Positions 16,404 through 25,514 of a stretch of DNA of 64,000 nucleotides are shown one piece after another. The notes beneath the pieces are model-generated. The model searched no databases and was not told where the DNA came from. It worked only from the letters and a program-made list of their open reading frames with translations. Numbering within the stretch: position 1 is the stretch's first letter; each line of letters starts with the position of its first letter. The position numbers and the translations under genes were made by a program. This stretch comes from Ancylobacter novellus (lineage in GTDB: Bacteria > Pseudomonadota > Alphaproteobacteria > Rhizobiales > Methylopilaceae): NCBI GenBank assembly GCA_003241695.1, contig QFPN01000004.1, positions 372,001 to 436,000 on the forward strand, given 5' to 3'.

Positions 16404-17245
16404 CGGTCATCGCCTTCGTGGGCAGCGTGTTCTCGCCCTATTACGCGCTGGCGCGCCGCCGCGGCGGCGGAACCGCCGATCCCGAGAACCACTGCGCGAT
16501 CAACGTCGCGCTCTATGGGCAGGGCGGGCGCTGGGCGATGACGGAGCGCGGCCGCGGCTCGATCGTGCGGGAGCGGGACCGCTTCGTCGTCGGGCCGAGC
16601 GAGCTCGCCTGGGACGGGACGGGGCTCACGATCCGGTTCGACGAGGTCTGCGCGCCGGTCCCGAAACGCGCCCGCGGCGTGATCCGCGTGACCCCCGGCC
16701 CCCTGCTCGACCGCGCCTTCGCGATCGACGGCGAGGGCCGCCACGAATGGCGGCCGGTTTCGCCCGCCTGCCGGGTCGAGGTGGAGTGCGAGGCACCGGC
16801 CATGGCGTGGCGCGGCGACGGCTATCTCGACCTCAACGAGGGCGCCGAGCCGCTGGAGGCGGCGTTCAGGAGCTGGACATGGGGCGCCGCGCCGCTCGGA
16901 GACGGCGCCGCGATCCTCTACGACGTCGAGCGGCGCGCCGGCGGCCCGCTGTCGCTCGGCCTCAAGGTCGACGCGGCCGGCGCGCTTTCCTCATTCGAGC
17001 CGCCGCCTCTCTCCCGCCTCGCCCCGCCGTTCTGGCGGGCGCCGCGCGCGGCGTGGCGAGACGAGGGCGCGAGCCCGCGCGTCGTCGCGACGCTCGAGGA
17101 CGCGCCGTTCTACGCCCGCTCGCGCGTCGCGACGCGGCTTCTGGGCGAGGACGTCGTCATGATGCATGAGGGCCTGTCGCTCGACCGGTTCCGCCTGCCG
17201 GTCGTGCAGGCCATGCTGCCCTTCCGCATGCCGCGCCGCGCGTGA
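16289..17245 (+). CDS. crtC: Carotenoid 1,2-hydratase (hydroxyneurosporene synthase)
   Basis: A protein of about 318 residues of the CrtC family, which adds water to the end of neurosporene or lycopene. Signature parts are PPGGYAWWYLDAWSDDG, FVGSVFSPYY, NHCAINVALYG and LDLNEGAEPLEAAF. The Met at 16289 is the first plausible start and gives a 115-base overlap with crtD; a later start would leave the family core only slightly shortened. The order crtD-crtC and the presence of crtF indicate the spirilloxanthin or spheroidene branch. Confidence 0.93.
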   Translation: MASRRVSDLGPRFDRPVPPGGYAWWYLDAWSDDGARGLTVIAFVGSVFSPYYALARRRGGGTADPENHCAINVALYGQGGRWAMTERGRGSIVRERDRFVVGPSELAWDGTGLTIRFDEVCAPVPKRARGVIRVTPGPLLDRAFAIDGEGRHEWRPVSPACRVEVECEAPAMAWRGDGYLDLNEGAEPLEAAFRSWTWGAAPLGDGAAILYDVERRAGGPLSLGLKVDAAGALSSFEPPPLSRLAPPFWRAPRAAWRDEGASPRVVATLEDAPFYARSRVATRLLGEDVVMMHEGLSLDRFRLPVVQAMLPFRMPRRA

Positions 17246-17270
17246 CGCGATGAAGGCGGCGCCGCTTCTT

Positions 17271-17398
17271 CACCTCTCCCCGGCGGGGAGAGGTCGCGAG
17301 GCGAAGCCGAGCGGGTGAGGGGGAGGAGGCCTTTCCGGAGAAGGCGAGGCCCCTCACCCGGCGCTGCGCGCCGACCTCTCCCCGGCGGGGAGAGGTGA
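17271..17398. repeat. Palindromic repeat, family A, copy 1
   Basis: A repeat of about 128 bases framed by CACCTCTCCCCGGCGGGGAG at one end and its inverted counterpart at the other, with inner GGGTGAGGGG and CCCCTCACCC arms. Further copies lie at 34886-35016 and 36654-36778. The ends are themselves hairpins. It lies just after crtC. Confidence 0.85.
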
Positions 17399-17773
17399 AG
17401 TCGGCGTCGCGCCCCTGTCGAAGCCCCTATTCCTCGCGCGGCGGATCGGCCTTCTCGCGGTCGCGCCGTGAAAGCGCGTCGGCTGCTCTTCTCCCCTCCC
17501 CCTTGCGGGGAGGGGTCGGGGGTGGGGGTGGCTCCGGAGAGGGCGAAAAGGGCGAAGCGGCGTTGTGTCCGCGTTCGAAGCCCTGTTCTGAACCACCCCC
17601 ACCCTCACCCTCCCCGCAAGGGGGAGGGGTCGGAGACGCCGCGGCCTTTTCGAAAGGTCCCGGTCGCGCCTCAGCGTGCGGCGGATCGAGACCCACTGCC
17701 AGCCGAGCAGGCCGAGGATCAGCGAGAAGCTCGCGACCAGTTCGACGAGGCCGAAGGCGCCGTCGCCGATCAT
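17354..17773 (-). CDS. Small membrane ORF after crtB, apparently disrupted by repeats
   Basis: The frame starts 6 bases after the crtB stop. Its first 42 or so residues look real: a hydrophobic helix (FGLVELVASFSLILGLLGWQ) followed by VSIRRTLRRDRD, as in small membrane proteins I associate with crtB in related bacteria. From about 17640 downward it runs into a palindromic repeat (17491-17629), and the remaining 95 residues to 17354 are repeat-encoded. A hydrophilic tail (RRDREKADPPREE then TAG at 17427-17429) survives in another frame beyond the repeat. This suggests the original gene ended there and was frameshifted by the insertion. Function unknown. Confidence 0.45.
   Translation of the reverse strand: MIGDGAFGLVELVASFSLILGLLGWQWVSIRRTLRRDRDLSKRPRRLRPLPLAGRVRVGVVQNRASNADTTPLRPFRPLRSHPHPRPLPARGRGEEQPTRFHGATARRPIRRARNRGFDRGATPTSPLPAGERSARSAG
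17491..17629. repeat. Palindromic repeat, family B, copy 1
   Basis: About 139 bases framed by CTCCCCTCCCCCTTGCGGGG and its inverted counterpart, with inner GGGGGTGGGGGTGG and CCACCCCCACCC arms. Related copies are at 21341-21480 and 26641-26777. This copy and the one at 26641 share interior bases (GTTCGAAGCCCTGTTCTG). It appears inserted in the small ORF after crtB. Confidence 0.85.
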
Positions 17774-17779
17774 CGCGCC

Positions 17780-18826
17780 TCACCCACGGCCCGCGACCCC
17801 TTCGGCGACCTGCCGCCGCTCGAGCCGCGCGAAGGCCTCGGCGACGCCGCCGACGCGCTCGCCGAAGCGCGGGGGATCGGTGCGGGACGGCTCGCCGAGC
17901 GCGGCGACCGCCGCGATCAGCGCCGCTCCCGAAGGAACGGCGGGCGCGGCGGACGCGGCCCCGAACCGCGGCGCGACTGCGGCGAGCGACGCCGCGAGGC
18001 GCCAGGCCTTGGCCGGCGCGCCGACCACGGCGCGGCGCGAGACGCTGTCATAGCCGGCGCGCGCGACCTCGGCGCCGATCGCGGCGTAGATCCCGCCCGC
18101 CGCGGCGATCGCCGGCCGGCAGTCGAACGGCAGCGCCGCGATCCCGTGGCCGGCGCGGGCGTAGAGCCGGTCGGCCTCTGTGAGAAGGCGGCGCACGACG
18201 CGGCCAAGTTCGGGCGAGAAGCGCGGCGCGGCGAGGAAGGCGTCGGGGTCGAGCCCCGCCTCGGCGCACCAGTCGAGCGGCAGATAGAGCCGTCCCATCG
18301 CGGCGTCCTCGCCGACGTCGCGCGCGACGTTGGTGAGCTGCATCGCGACGCCGAGATCGAGCGCGCGGGCGAGCGGGCCGGGCTCGCGCACGCCCATGAC
18401 CAGCGCCATCATCAGCCCGACGCTTCCTGCGACCCGGACCGCATAGGCCTCGAGCGCCGGATAGTCGGCGTAGCGCCGGCCGGCGGCGTCCCACGAGAAG
18501 CCCTCGATCAGCGCGTCGGGGATCGCGCGCGGGATGCGGCGGCTCGCCACCGCAGCCGCGAAGGCGCGGTCGACGGCGCTGTCCTCGGGCCGCTGCGCAT
18601 AGGCGCGGTCGAGCCGCAGCGAGAGGCGGGCGAGCGCGTCCGGCCCGCCGTCGCGGTCGACCGCGTCGTCGGCCTCGCGGCAGAAGGCGTAGAGCGCGAC
18701 GGCGGGTTTTCGCGCGCGCGCCGGCAGCAGCCGCGAGGCGGCGTGGAAGGAGCGCGACCCGGCGGCGAGGATCGCCTCGCAGCGCGCGAGGTCGGCGCGG
18801 CGTTCAGCGGACGAAGCTTCGCGCAT
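17780..18826 (-). CDS. crtB: Phytoene synthase
   Basis: A 348-residue squalene/phytoene synthase that condenses two GGPP into phytoene. Motifs include YAFCREADDAVD for the first Asp-rich site and MQLTNVARDVGED for the second, with GRLYLPLDW following. The start at the Met of MREASSAERRAD overlaps the last 23 bases of crtI, consistent with coupled translation. Residues before this Met belong to the crtI overlap. The alanine-rich C-terminal part is longer than in many CrtB proteins. Confidence 0.95.
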   Translation of the reverse strand: MREASSAERRADLARCEAILAAGSRSFHAASRLLPARARKPAVALYAFCREADDAVDRDGGPDALARLSLRLDRAYAQRPEDSAVDRAFAAAVASRRIPRAIPDALIEGFSWDAAGRRYADYPALEAYAVRVAGSVGLMMALVMGVREPGPLARALDLGVAMQLTNVARDVGEDAAMGRLYLPLDWCAEAGLDPDAFLAAPRFSPELGRVVRRLLTEADRLYARAGHGIAALPFDCRPAIAAAGGIYAAIGAEVARAGYDSVSRRAVVGAPAKAWRLAASLAAVAPRFGAASAAPAVPSGAALIAAVAALGEPSRTDPPRFGERVGGVAEAFARLERRQVAEGVAGRG

Positions 18827-20321
18827 GCGGAACCACCTGATCGAGGATCTTGGCCGAGCACAGGACGCCCGGAAGCCCGGCGCCCGGATGGGTGCCGGCG
18901 CCGACGAGATAGAGGCCTTCCAGCTCCTCGCTGACATTGTGCGGCCTGAACCAGGCGCTCTGGGTCAGCACCGGCTCGAGCCCGAAGGCCGCGCCGTGCG
19001 GGCTGAGGAAGTCGTCGCGGAAGGTGAGCGGGGTCGTGACGCGCGACGTGACCAGCGCCTCCGACAGGCCGGGAAGCGCGCTCGCCTCGAGGAAGGCCGC
19101 GATCCGGGCGCGGAGCGGCTCGGCCTCGCGCGTCCAGTCGACGTCGCCTTCGAGGTTCGGGACCGGGCTCAGCACGTAGAAGGCGTCGCAGCCCTCCGGC
19201 GCGAGCGAGGGGTCGGTCGCGGTCGGCCGGTGGAGATAGAGCGAGAAGTCGTCGGCGAGCCGCTTGGCCGAGAAGATGTCGTCGAGCAGCCCGCGATAGC
19301 GCGGCCCCATCAGGATGAGGTGGTGGGGCACGTCCGGATGGCGCCGCTTCAGCCCGAAATGCCACACGAACAGGCTCATCGAATAGCGCGCGCGGGCGAG
19401 CTTGCGGTCGGTCCAGCGCCGGCGCGGCTCGCGGCCGAGCAGGCGGCCGTAGGTGAAGGCGCTGTCGGCGTTCGACACCACGACGTCGGCCCGCATCGTC
19501 TCGCCGGTCGACAGCGCGACGCCGGCCGCCCGGCCGCGCTCGACCAGGATGCGCTCGACCTCCGCCCCGCAGCGCACCGCGCCGCCCTGCCCCCGGATCA
19601 GCCCGACGAGCCCCGCGACCAGCCGGCCGACGCCGCCCATCGGGTAGTGCACGCCCCAGCGGCGTTCGAGCCAGGCGATCAGCGCGTAGAGGCCCGGCGC
19701 CGAGAACGGATTCCCGCCGACGAACAGCGGGTGGAACGACAGCGCCTGCCGGAGCCGATCGTCCCTGACGAAGCCCGCGACCAGCGTGTGGACCGAGCGG
19801 TAGGCCTTGAGCCGGACGAGCGCGGGCGCGATCCGCGCCATGTCGGCGACGCCCGAGAACGGCGCCGCGCCGAGCTCCTCGAAGCCGACCCGGCAGAGCT
19901 CGCGCGAGAAGGCGACGAACCGCTCGTAGCCGTCGAGGTCGCGGGGCGACAGGCGGCGCACCTCGTCGCGCATCGCCTCGGCGTCGCCCGAGCAGTCGAA
20001 GGTCGAGCCGTCCGCGAAGCGGATGCGGTAGAACGGGTCCACGGGAACGAGCGTCACGTCGTCGGCCATGCGCCGGCCCGCGAGCGCCCAGAGTTCCTCG
20101 AACAGATGCGGCGCGGTCACGATGGTCGGGCCGGCGTCGAAGGTGAAGCCGTCCTGGCGGTGCGTCCGCGCCCGGCCGCCCGGCTGGTCCAGCCGTTCGA
20201 GCACGGTGACGCGAAACCCGCGCGCGCCGAGCCGGACCGCCGCGGCGAGGCCGCCGAAGCCGGAGCCGATCACGACCGCATGCGGCCGGCCGTCCGAGAA
20301 GGCGGGCGCGCCGTCAGCCAT
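18804..20321 (-). CDS. crtI: Phytoene desaturase
   Basis: A 505-residue CrtI-type desaturase. The N-terminal FAD fold is VVIGSGFGGLAAAVRLGARG, then LDQPGGRARTHRQDGFTFDAGPT in part, and the C-terminal motif is YLVGAGTHPGAGLPGVL. It converts phytoene to neurosporene or lycopene; the number of steps cannot be read from the sequence. Its start overlaps the end of bchO by 8 bases and its end overlaps crtB, forming bchO-crtI-crtB. Confidence 0.96.
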   Translation of the reverse strand: MADGAPAFSDGRPHAVVIGSGFGGLAAAVRLGARGFRVTVLERLDQPGGRARTHRQDGFTFDAGPTIVTAPHLFEELWALAGRRMADDVTLVPVDPFYRIRFADGSTFDCSGDAEAMRDEVRRLSPRDLDGYERFVAFSRELCRVGFEELGAAPFSGVADMARIAPALVRLKAYRSVHTLVAGFVRDDRLRQALSFHPLFVGGNPFSAPGLYALIAWLERRWGVHYPMGGVGRLVAGLVGLIRGQGGAVRCGAEVERILVERGRAAGVALSTGETMRADVVVSNADSAFTYGRLLGREPRRRWTDRKLARARYSMSLFVWHFGLKRRHPDVPHHLILMGPRYRGLLDDIFSAKRLADDFSLYLHRPTATDPSLAPEGCDAFYVLSPVPNLEGDVDWTREAEPLRARIAAFLEASALPGLSEALVTSRVTTPLTFRDDFLSPHGAAFGLEPVLTQSAWFRPHNVSEELEGLYLVGAGTHPGAGLPGVLCSAKILDQVVPHARSFVR

Positions 20322-21219
20322 GCGCCGCCCTCCTCGCGTCCGGGACGGCTGCGGGGCAGAAATCGTCGATCAGCGCGCGGACCGCGTCCGGCGCCTCCTC
20401 GTGGGCCAGATGGCCGAGGCCGGCGAGCCGCGAAACGCGCGCGGCCGGCGCGAGCCGCGCCACAGCGTCGGCGCGGTCCGGCGGCACCATCGCGTCCTCG
20501 TCGCCGACGACGAGCAGCAGCGGCGTCCGGAGCCGGGGCAGGTCGTGGCGCAGGCGTTCGAGGTCCCAGCCGGCCATCATCCCGAACGCGCCCGCGACAT
20601 GCGAGGTCGTGGCCGCGAGGCGGCGATAGATCGCCTCGTCGGCCGGATCGATCTTCGAGCCGGTCGAGTCGAGCAGGCGCCGGACCGCCGCCGGATCGCG
20701 CGCCCGCATCGCGAACAGCAGCGGCGTCAGCGGGTTGAGCGCCATCAGCTTCGCGGCGCCGACGAAGAACGGCCGCGCGAAAGCGTTCGAGATCGGCGCC
20801 AGCGCGCCGTTGAGGCTGACGATCGCGTCGGGCGCTGCGAGGCCGTCGAGCGTCATCCGGATCGCGATCGCCGCGCCCGCCGAATGGCCGACGATGAGCT
20901 TCGGCCGGACGTCGAGCCGGCGGATCAGCCCGCCGACCGCCTCGGCCATCCCCGTGAGGCTGAGGCGGGCGTGGGGCAGCGGATCGGTGAAGGCGTGGCC
21001 CGGCAAGTCCGGCGCGACGGCGCGGCGCTCCTGCGCCAACTGCGTGAACAGGCCGCGCCAGGAATGGGTCGAGGCGCCCGTTCCGTGCAGCAGCAGCACG
21101 TCGTCGCCCTCGCCGGCCATCTGGACATGCCATGTCAGCCCCGAGGCGCGCACGAAGCGGCTCGCCGCTCGGTTCGGCCAGTCGGCGCCGTCGCGGGACC
21201 AGTCGAGCCGGGACGGCAC
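20314..21219 (-). CDS. bchO: Alpha/beta hydrolase, magnesium-chelatase accessory protein BchO
   Basis: A 301-residue alpha/beta hydrolase with the oxyanion region LLLHGTGASTHSW, the nucleophile elbow GHSAGAA and a C-terminal His in LGHLAHEE. BchO proteins accompany bchID and crtI in many photosynthesis clusters and are thought to assist Mg insertion; the exact reaction is not established. Here it is separated from bchD by dxs. The start at 21219 has no close upstream gene, so it probably has its own promoter or is read through from dxs. Confidence 0.88.
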   Translation of the reverse strand: MPSRLDWSRDGADWPNRAASRFVRASGLTWHVQMAGEGDDVLLLHGTGASTHSWRGLFTQLAQERRAVAPDLPGHAFTDPLPHARLSLTGMAEAVGGLIRRLDVRPKLIVGHSAGAAIAIRMTLDGLAAPDAIVSLNGALAPISNAFARPFFVGAAKLMALNPLTPLLFAMRARDPAAVRRLLDSTGSKIDPADEAIYRRLAATTSHVAGAFGMMAGWDLERLRHDLPRLRTPLLLVVGDEDAMVPPDRADAVARLAPAARVSRLAGLGHLAHEEAPDAVRALIDDFCPAAVPDARRAAHG

Positions 21220-21703
21220 GGCTAGCGCCCCTCGCCCTTGCCGGCGCCGGCGCGCGGGAAGAGGGTTCGCATTCGGCTCGGCGCCGGGCGACGCTGCGTC
21301 AGCAAGCGAGACCTGCGTGGAACGGGCGCGGCGTCTCCGCCCCCTCCCCCTTGCGGGGAGGGTAAGGGTGGGGGTGGCTCAGAATGGAACGTCGCGCGAA
21401 GGCGTAGAGCGGCTTCACCCTCTCCACTATTTTCTGAACCACCCCCACCCCCGGCCCCTCCCCGCAAGGGGGAGGGGAGAAGAGCGCTTCGCGCCGTTTC
21501 GCAGACGCCTCGCTCGCGAGAGACGGTGAGGATGAGGGGGAGCATCGCTGCGGTTTCAAGACAGCGTACGTCCGCGTGGACGCGCTCCATCCTGCAGCTT
21601 CGGCGCAAAAGCCCCGCGCCCTTGCTGGCGCCGGCGCGCGCGAGAGGGAGACTGAAGCGGCGTCGCAGGGTCCCCCGGCGCCGAACGGGCGCGCGCGCGC
21701 TCA
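21220..21703. other. Repeat-rich spacer between dxs and bchO
   Basis: This 484-base gap has no convincing gene. It holds family B repeat copy 2 (21341-21480) flanked by two direct copies of a GC palindromic piece (GGCGCCGGCGCGCG) near 21242 and 21629. Open frames crossing it consist of repeat-derived Pro/Arg/Gly-rich peptides. It separates dxs from bchO and may weaken transcription between them. Confidence 0.6.
21341..21480. repeat. Palindromic repeat, family B, copy 2
   Basis: Same architecture as 17491-17629: terminal hairpins CCCCTCCCCCTTGCGGGGAG and its inverse enclosing GGGTGGGGGTGG and CCACCCCCACCC. The interior differs from the other copies. Confidence 0.85.
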
Positions 21704-23671
21704 TCACGCCCTCAGCGGGGCGACGGCGGCCGGCGCCTCCCTGCGCCCGAGCGCGGAGAGCGCCGCGGCGACGATCCCGGCGGCGTCGAGCCCGACCTCT
21801 GCGATCATGCCGTCGGGCGTTCCATGGTCGACGTAACGGTCGGGGAGCGTGAGCGTCCGCACCTTCAGTCCCCGATCGAGCGCTCCGGACGCGGCGAGCG
21901 CATGCAGCACGAGGGAGCCGAAGCCGCCGGTGGAGCCTTCCTCGACCGTGACCAGCACCTCGTGCTCGCGCGCGAGCCGCAGGACGAGATCGACGTCGAT
22001 CGGCTTCGCGAAGCGCGCGTCCGCGACGGTGGTGGAGAGACCACGCGACGCAAGCTCGTCGGCCGCCTTCAGCGCGTCGGACAGGCGCGTTCCGAGCGAC
22101 AGCAGCGCGACCGTCGACCCTTCGCGGATCACGCGCCCCTTGCCGATCGGAAGAACCTCGCCGCGGTCGGGAAGCGCGGCGCCCGTCCCATTGCCGCGCG
22201 GATAGCGGAAAGCGATCGGGCCGGCGTCATGGGCCGCCGCGGTCGCCGTCATGTGGACGAGCTCGGCTTCGTCGGCCGGCGCCATCACCACCATGCCCGG
22301 CAGGCAGGTGAGATAAGCGAGATCGAACGCGCCCGCATGCGTCGGCCCGTCGGGCCCGACGAGCCCCGCCCGGTCCAGCGCGAAACGGACGGGAAGGCCC
22401 TGGATCGCGACGTCGTGGACCACCTGGTCGTAGGCGCGCTGCAAGAAGGTGGAGTAGATCGCGCAGAACGGCTTCAGCCCCTGCGCCGCGAGCCCCGCCG
22501 CGAAGGTGACGGCGTGCTGCTCCGCGATGCCGACGTCGAACATGCGGTCGGGGAACTCGCGCGCGAACAGGTCGAGCCCGGTTCCGGCCGGCATCGCGGC
22601 CGTGATCGCGACCACGCGGTCGTCGGCGCGCGCCTCCGCCGCGAGGCTTTCCGCGAAGACCTTCGTGTAGGCGGGCGCTCCGGGCTTGCCCTTGGTCTGC
22701 GCGCCGGTCGCGACGTCGAAGGCCACGACGCCGTGATACTTGTCGGCGGAGGCTTCCGCGGGCGCGTAGCCCTTGCCCTTCTGCGTGACGACGTGAACGA
22801 GGATCGGCCCGGTCTCGGCGTCCCGCACGTTCTTCAGCACGGGCAGCAGGTGGTCGAGATTGTGCCCGTCGATCGGGCCGACATAGTAGAAGCCGAGCTC
22901 CTCGAACAGCGAGCCGCCGGACCAGAAGGCGCGGCCGTATTCCTCGGTCTTGCGCGCCTTGTCGAACAGGCCGCGCGGCAGCTTCCTGCCGAGGCGCTTC
23001 AGCGCCTCGCGCGCCGACCGGTAGGTCTTGCCGGAGACGAGGCGCGCGAGATGGGCGGAGAGCGCGCCGGTGGGCGGCGCGATCGACATGTCGTTGTCGT
23101 TGAGTACGACCACGAGGCGCGCGTCCATCCCGCCGGCGTTGTTCATCGCCTCATAGGCCATGCCGGCCGACATGGCGCCGTCGCCGATCACCGCGACGAC
23201 GTTGTTGGCCTTGCCCATCCGGTCGCGTGCGACCGCGAAGCCGAGCGCCGCCGAGATCGAGGTGGAGGAATGCGCGGCGCCGAAGGGGTCGTAGTCGCTC
23301 TCGGCGCGCTTCGTGAAGCCCGACAGGCCGCCGGGCTTGCGCAGCGTGCGGATGCGGTCCCGGCGCCCGGTGAGGATCTTGTGCGGATAGGCCTGGTGGC
23401 CGACGTCCCAGATCAGCACGTCGTCGGGCGTGTCGAACACATGGTGCAGCGCGACGGTGAGTTCGACCACGCCGAGCCCGGCGCCGAGATGCCCGCCCGT
23501 GACGGAGACGGCCTCGATGGTCTCGAGCCGGAGTTCGTCGGCGAGCTGGCGCAGGTCGCTTTCGGGAAGCGCCCGCAGATCGGCGGGCGTCACGATCCTG
23601 TCGAGCAGCGGCGTGCGGGACGGGGCGGCGGCCGAAGACGTCAGGGCCGGATGAGCCGCGGGCTGCGTCAT
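21704..23671 (-). CDS. dxs: 1-deoxy-D-xylulose-5-phosphate synthase
   Basis: A 655-residue DXS, first enzyme of the MEP isoprenoid pathway (pyruvate plus glyceraldehyde 3-phosphate). The thiamine-diphosphate site includes VTGGHLGAGLGVVELT, AAHSSTSISAALG and GDGAMSAGMAYEAMNNAG; the transketolase-type middle and C-terminal domains are complete. It lies between bchD and bchO, inside what is usually a bchI-bchD-bchO run. Two PpsR-type boxes lie 53-95 bases upstream, so its supply of precursors for carotenoids and bacteriochlorophyll appears to be under light/redox control. It may be a second, dedicated copy. Confidence 0.96.
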   Translation of the reverse strand: MTQPAAHPALTSSAAAPSRTPLLDRIVTPADLRALPESDLRQLADELRLETIEAVSVTGGHLGAGLGVVELTVALHHVFDTPDDVLIWDVGHQAYPHKILTGRRDRIRTLRKPGGLSGFTKRAESDYDPFGAAHSSTSISAALGFAVARDRMGKANNVVAVIGDGAMSAGMAYEAMNNAGGMDARLVVVLNDNDMSIAPPTGALSAHLARLVSGKTYRSAREALKRLGRKLPRGLFDKARKTEEYGRAFWSGGSLFEELGFYYVGPIDGHNLDHLLPVLKNVRDAETGPILVHVVTQKGKGYAPAEASADKYHGVVAFDVATGAQTKGKPGAPAYTKVFAESLAAEARADDRVVAITAAMPAGTGLDLFAREFPDRMFDVGIAEQHAVTFAAGLAAQGLKPFCAIYSTFLQRAYDQVVHDVAIQGLPVRFALDRAGLVGPDGPTHAGAFDLAYLTCLPGMVVMAPADEAELVHMTATAAAHDAGPIAFRYPRGNGTGAALPDRGEVLPIGKGRVIREGSTVALLSLGTRLSDALKAADELASRGLSTTVADARFAKPIDVDLVLRLAREHEVLVTVEEGSTGGFGSLVLHALAASGALDRGLKVRTLTLPDRYVDHGTPDGMIAEVGLDAAGIVAAALSALGRREAPAAVAPLRA

Positions 23672-23723
23672 GGCGGGCCTCCTCAGCGGGCTGTTCGACT
23701 GAGCTTACCGCCCCCTGAATGAA

Positions 23724-23766
23724 TGACAACACATCTTTACAGTTCGATTGTCAGACATTCGTTACA
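23724..23766. promoter_or_regulatory. Tandem PpsR/CrtJ boxes upstream of dxs
   Basis: A perfect TGT-N12-ACA at 23749-23766 and a one-mismatch TGA-N12-ACA at 23724-23741, 7 bases apart. The perfect box overlaps the last codons of bchD. Both face the dxs start at 23671. Confidence 0.7.
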
Positions 23767-25514
23767 CAGCGCGCCGCGACCCGCGCGAGCGCGGCAGAAT
23801 CGGCCGCCGGAAGCGGCGCGTAGCGCGCCGCCATCGCCTCCGACAGCCGCTCGGCATGGGCGGTCGGCCGGGGCGAGACGTCGATGACGACGGCGGGCAG
23901 GCCCAACGCCTTGACGGCGCGCGCCGCCGCCATGGCGTCCTCCTGGCCGCGGGCGCGGCCGCCCTGCCCGTCGCGCGCGACGTTGGCCTGGCCGTCGGTC
24001 AGGAACACGAGCGTCGGCGCGTCGCCGCGCCGGCGGGCGGCTTCGGCCATCACCGCCGCCTGGTCGATCGCGCTCGCGAGCGGCGTGCCGCCGCCGCCGG
24101 GCATGCCGCCGAGGGCGCGACGCGCCCGCGCGAGCGACCGCGTCGGCGGCAGCACGATCTCGGCCGCGGCGCCCCGGAAGGCGATCAGCGCCACCTCGTC
24201 GCGCCGGACATAGGACTGCGCCAGCAGCAGCTCGACCGCGCCCTTGGCCTCGGCGAGCCTGTGAAGGGCGGCCGATCCGGAGGCGTCCACCACGAAGACC
24301 GCGAGCGAGCGCCGGCTCTCCTTCAGGCGGCGGACGCGGAAATCGTCGCGTCGGACGATGACGGCGGAGCGGCGCGCGGCGTGGCCGGACGCGGCGTCGC
24401 GCTCGTGCTCCGCCCGGCGCACGGCCTGCCAGGGCGCGGCGGCGACGAGCGTCGCGAGCAGATCGAGCCGCGCGCCGCCCGAGGGACGCCCGGCGCGCGC
24501 GCCGATCGGACGGCCGCGGCGTTTCGAGGCCTGGGTCGCGCCGCTCCGGCCCTGGCCGCCGCTCGCGGACCGCGGACCGCTTGCGGCGGCGGCGTCGAGC
24601 AGGCCCGCGGGCAGCGCCGCGGCCGCCGCGGCCAGCACCCGGTCGCGCAGATCCTGCGGATGGCCGGGCGCGCCGTCGTCCGCGTCTTCGTCGGGACCGG
24701 AGCCGCCTTCGCCCGGATCGGAGGCCTCCGGCGGGGGCGGCGGCTCGGCGCCATCGGCGGGCGCAGGCGCGCAGACCGCGCGGGGGCCGAGCGCGAGCCG
24801 AGCCGCGAGCGCGAGGTCGGCTTCCGCGACCGTCGTCCGCCCGGCGAGCGCGGCCGAGGCGCGCGCCGCGCCGCAGGCGAACATCAGCGGCCGCAGCCCC
24901 CCGACCCCAAGCGCGAGCGCGGCCTCGGCCAGCGCTTCGATCGCGGCGTCTTCGATCGCGACGGCGGGCAACGCCCGGCGCGCCGCGGCGACGGCGTCGG
25001 GCTCCGGCCCCGCCGCCGCGAGGTCGCCGAGCCCGACCCGATCGACGCCGGCCGAAAGCCCCAGCCGTTCGGTGAGCACGGCCGGGGGCGGCGGATCGTC
25101 GTCGCGCCCCTCGTCGAGCGCGACCACGGCGACCACGCCGCGGTCGAGCGCGGCGGCGAGCCGGCCAGCGAGGCCCGGCGGCATCCGCTCCGCGCCCGGC
25201 GCGACCAGCGCGCCGCCGTCCGCCGCCGCCAGCAGGCCGCGCTCATGGACGGGGCGGCCCGCGGCGAGCGTCGCCGCGAGATCGAGGCCGCCGAGCAGCC
25301 GGTCGTCGCCGACGCCTGGGCCGAGCCGGACCATCGGCGCCTCCGCGGGTAGAAGCGTGCGCAGGAGCGCGGCCAGCCGGTCGCGGGCGGGACCCGCAGG
25401 CCCCCTCACCCAGAGCCCGCCGAGCGCCGCCGGATCGATCGCGACGAGCGCGACCGCCGCCATGGCGTCGCGCCATGCGGGGGAGACGCGCTCGCCCCCG
25501 GCCGGCGCGGTCAT
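23751..25514 (-). CDS. bchD: Magnesium chelatase subunit D
   Basis: A 587-residue BchD. The N-terminal half is a degenerate AAA+ domain. A Pro/acidic linker follows around residues 270-310. The C-terminal third is a von Willebrand A domain with the MIDAS motif DASGS in VFVVDASGSAALHR and TDG later (VFLTDGQANVARD). With BchI and BchH it inserts Mg2+ into protoporphyrin IX. The start at the Met of MTAPAGGERV overlaps the bchI stop as ATGA. Confidence 0.95.
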   Translation of the reverse strand: MTAPAGGERVSPAWRDAMAAVALVAIDPAALGGLWVRGPAGPARDRLAALLRTLLPAEAPMVRLGPGVGDDRLLGGLDLAATLAAGRPVHERGLLAAADGGALVAPGAERMPPGLAGRLAAALDRGVVAVVALDEGRDDDPPPPAVLTERLGLSAGVDRVGLGDLAAAGPEPDAVAAARRALPAVAIEDAAIEALAEAALALGVGGLRPLMFACGAARASAALAGRTTVAEADLALAARLALGPRAVCAPAPADGAEPPPPPEASDPGEGGSGPDEDADDGAPGHPQDLRDRVLAAAAAALPAGLLDAAAASGPRSASGGQGRSGATQASKRRGRPIGARAGRPSGGARLDLLATLVAAAPWQAVRRAEHERDAASGHAARRSAVIVRRDDFRVRRLKESRRSLAVFVVDASGSAALHRLAEAKGAVELLLAQSYVRRDEVALIAFRGAAAEIVLPPTRSLARARRALGGMPGGGGTPLASAIDQAAVMAEAARRRGDAPTLVFLTDGQANVARDGQGGRARGQEDAMAAARAVKALGLPAVVIDVSPRPTAHAERLSEAMAARYAPLPAADSAALARVAARCVTNV

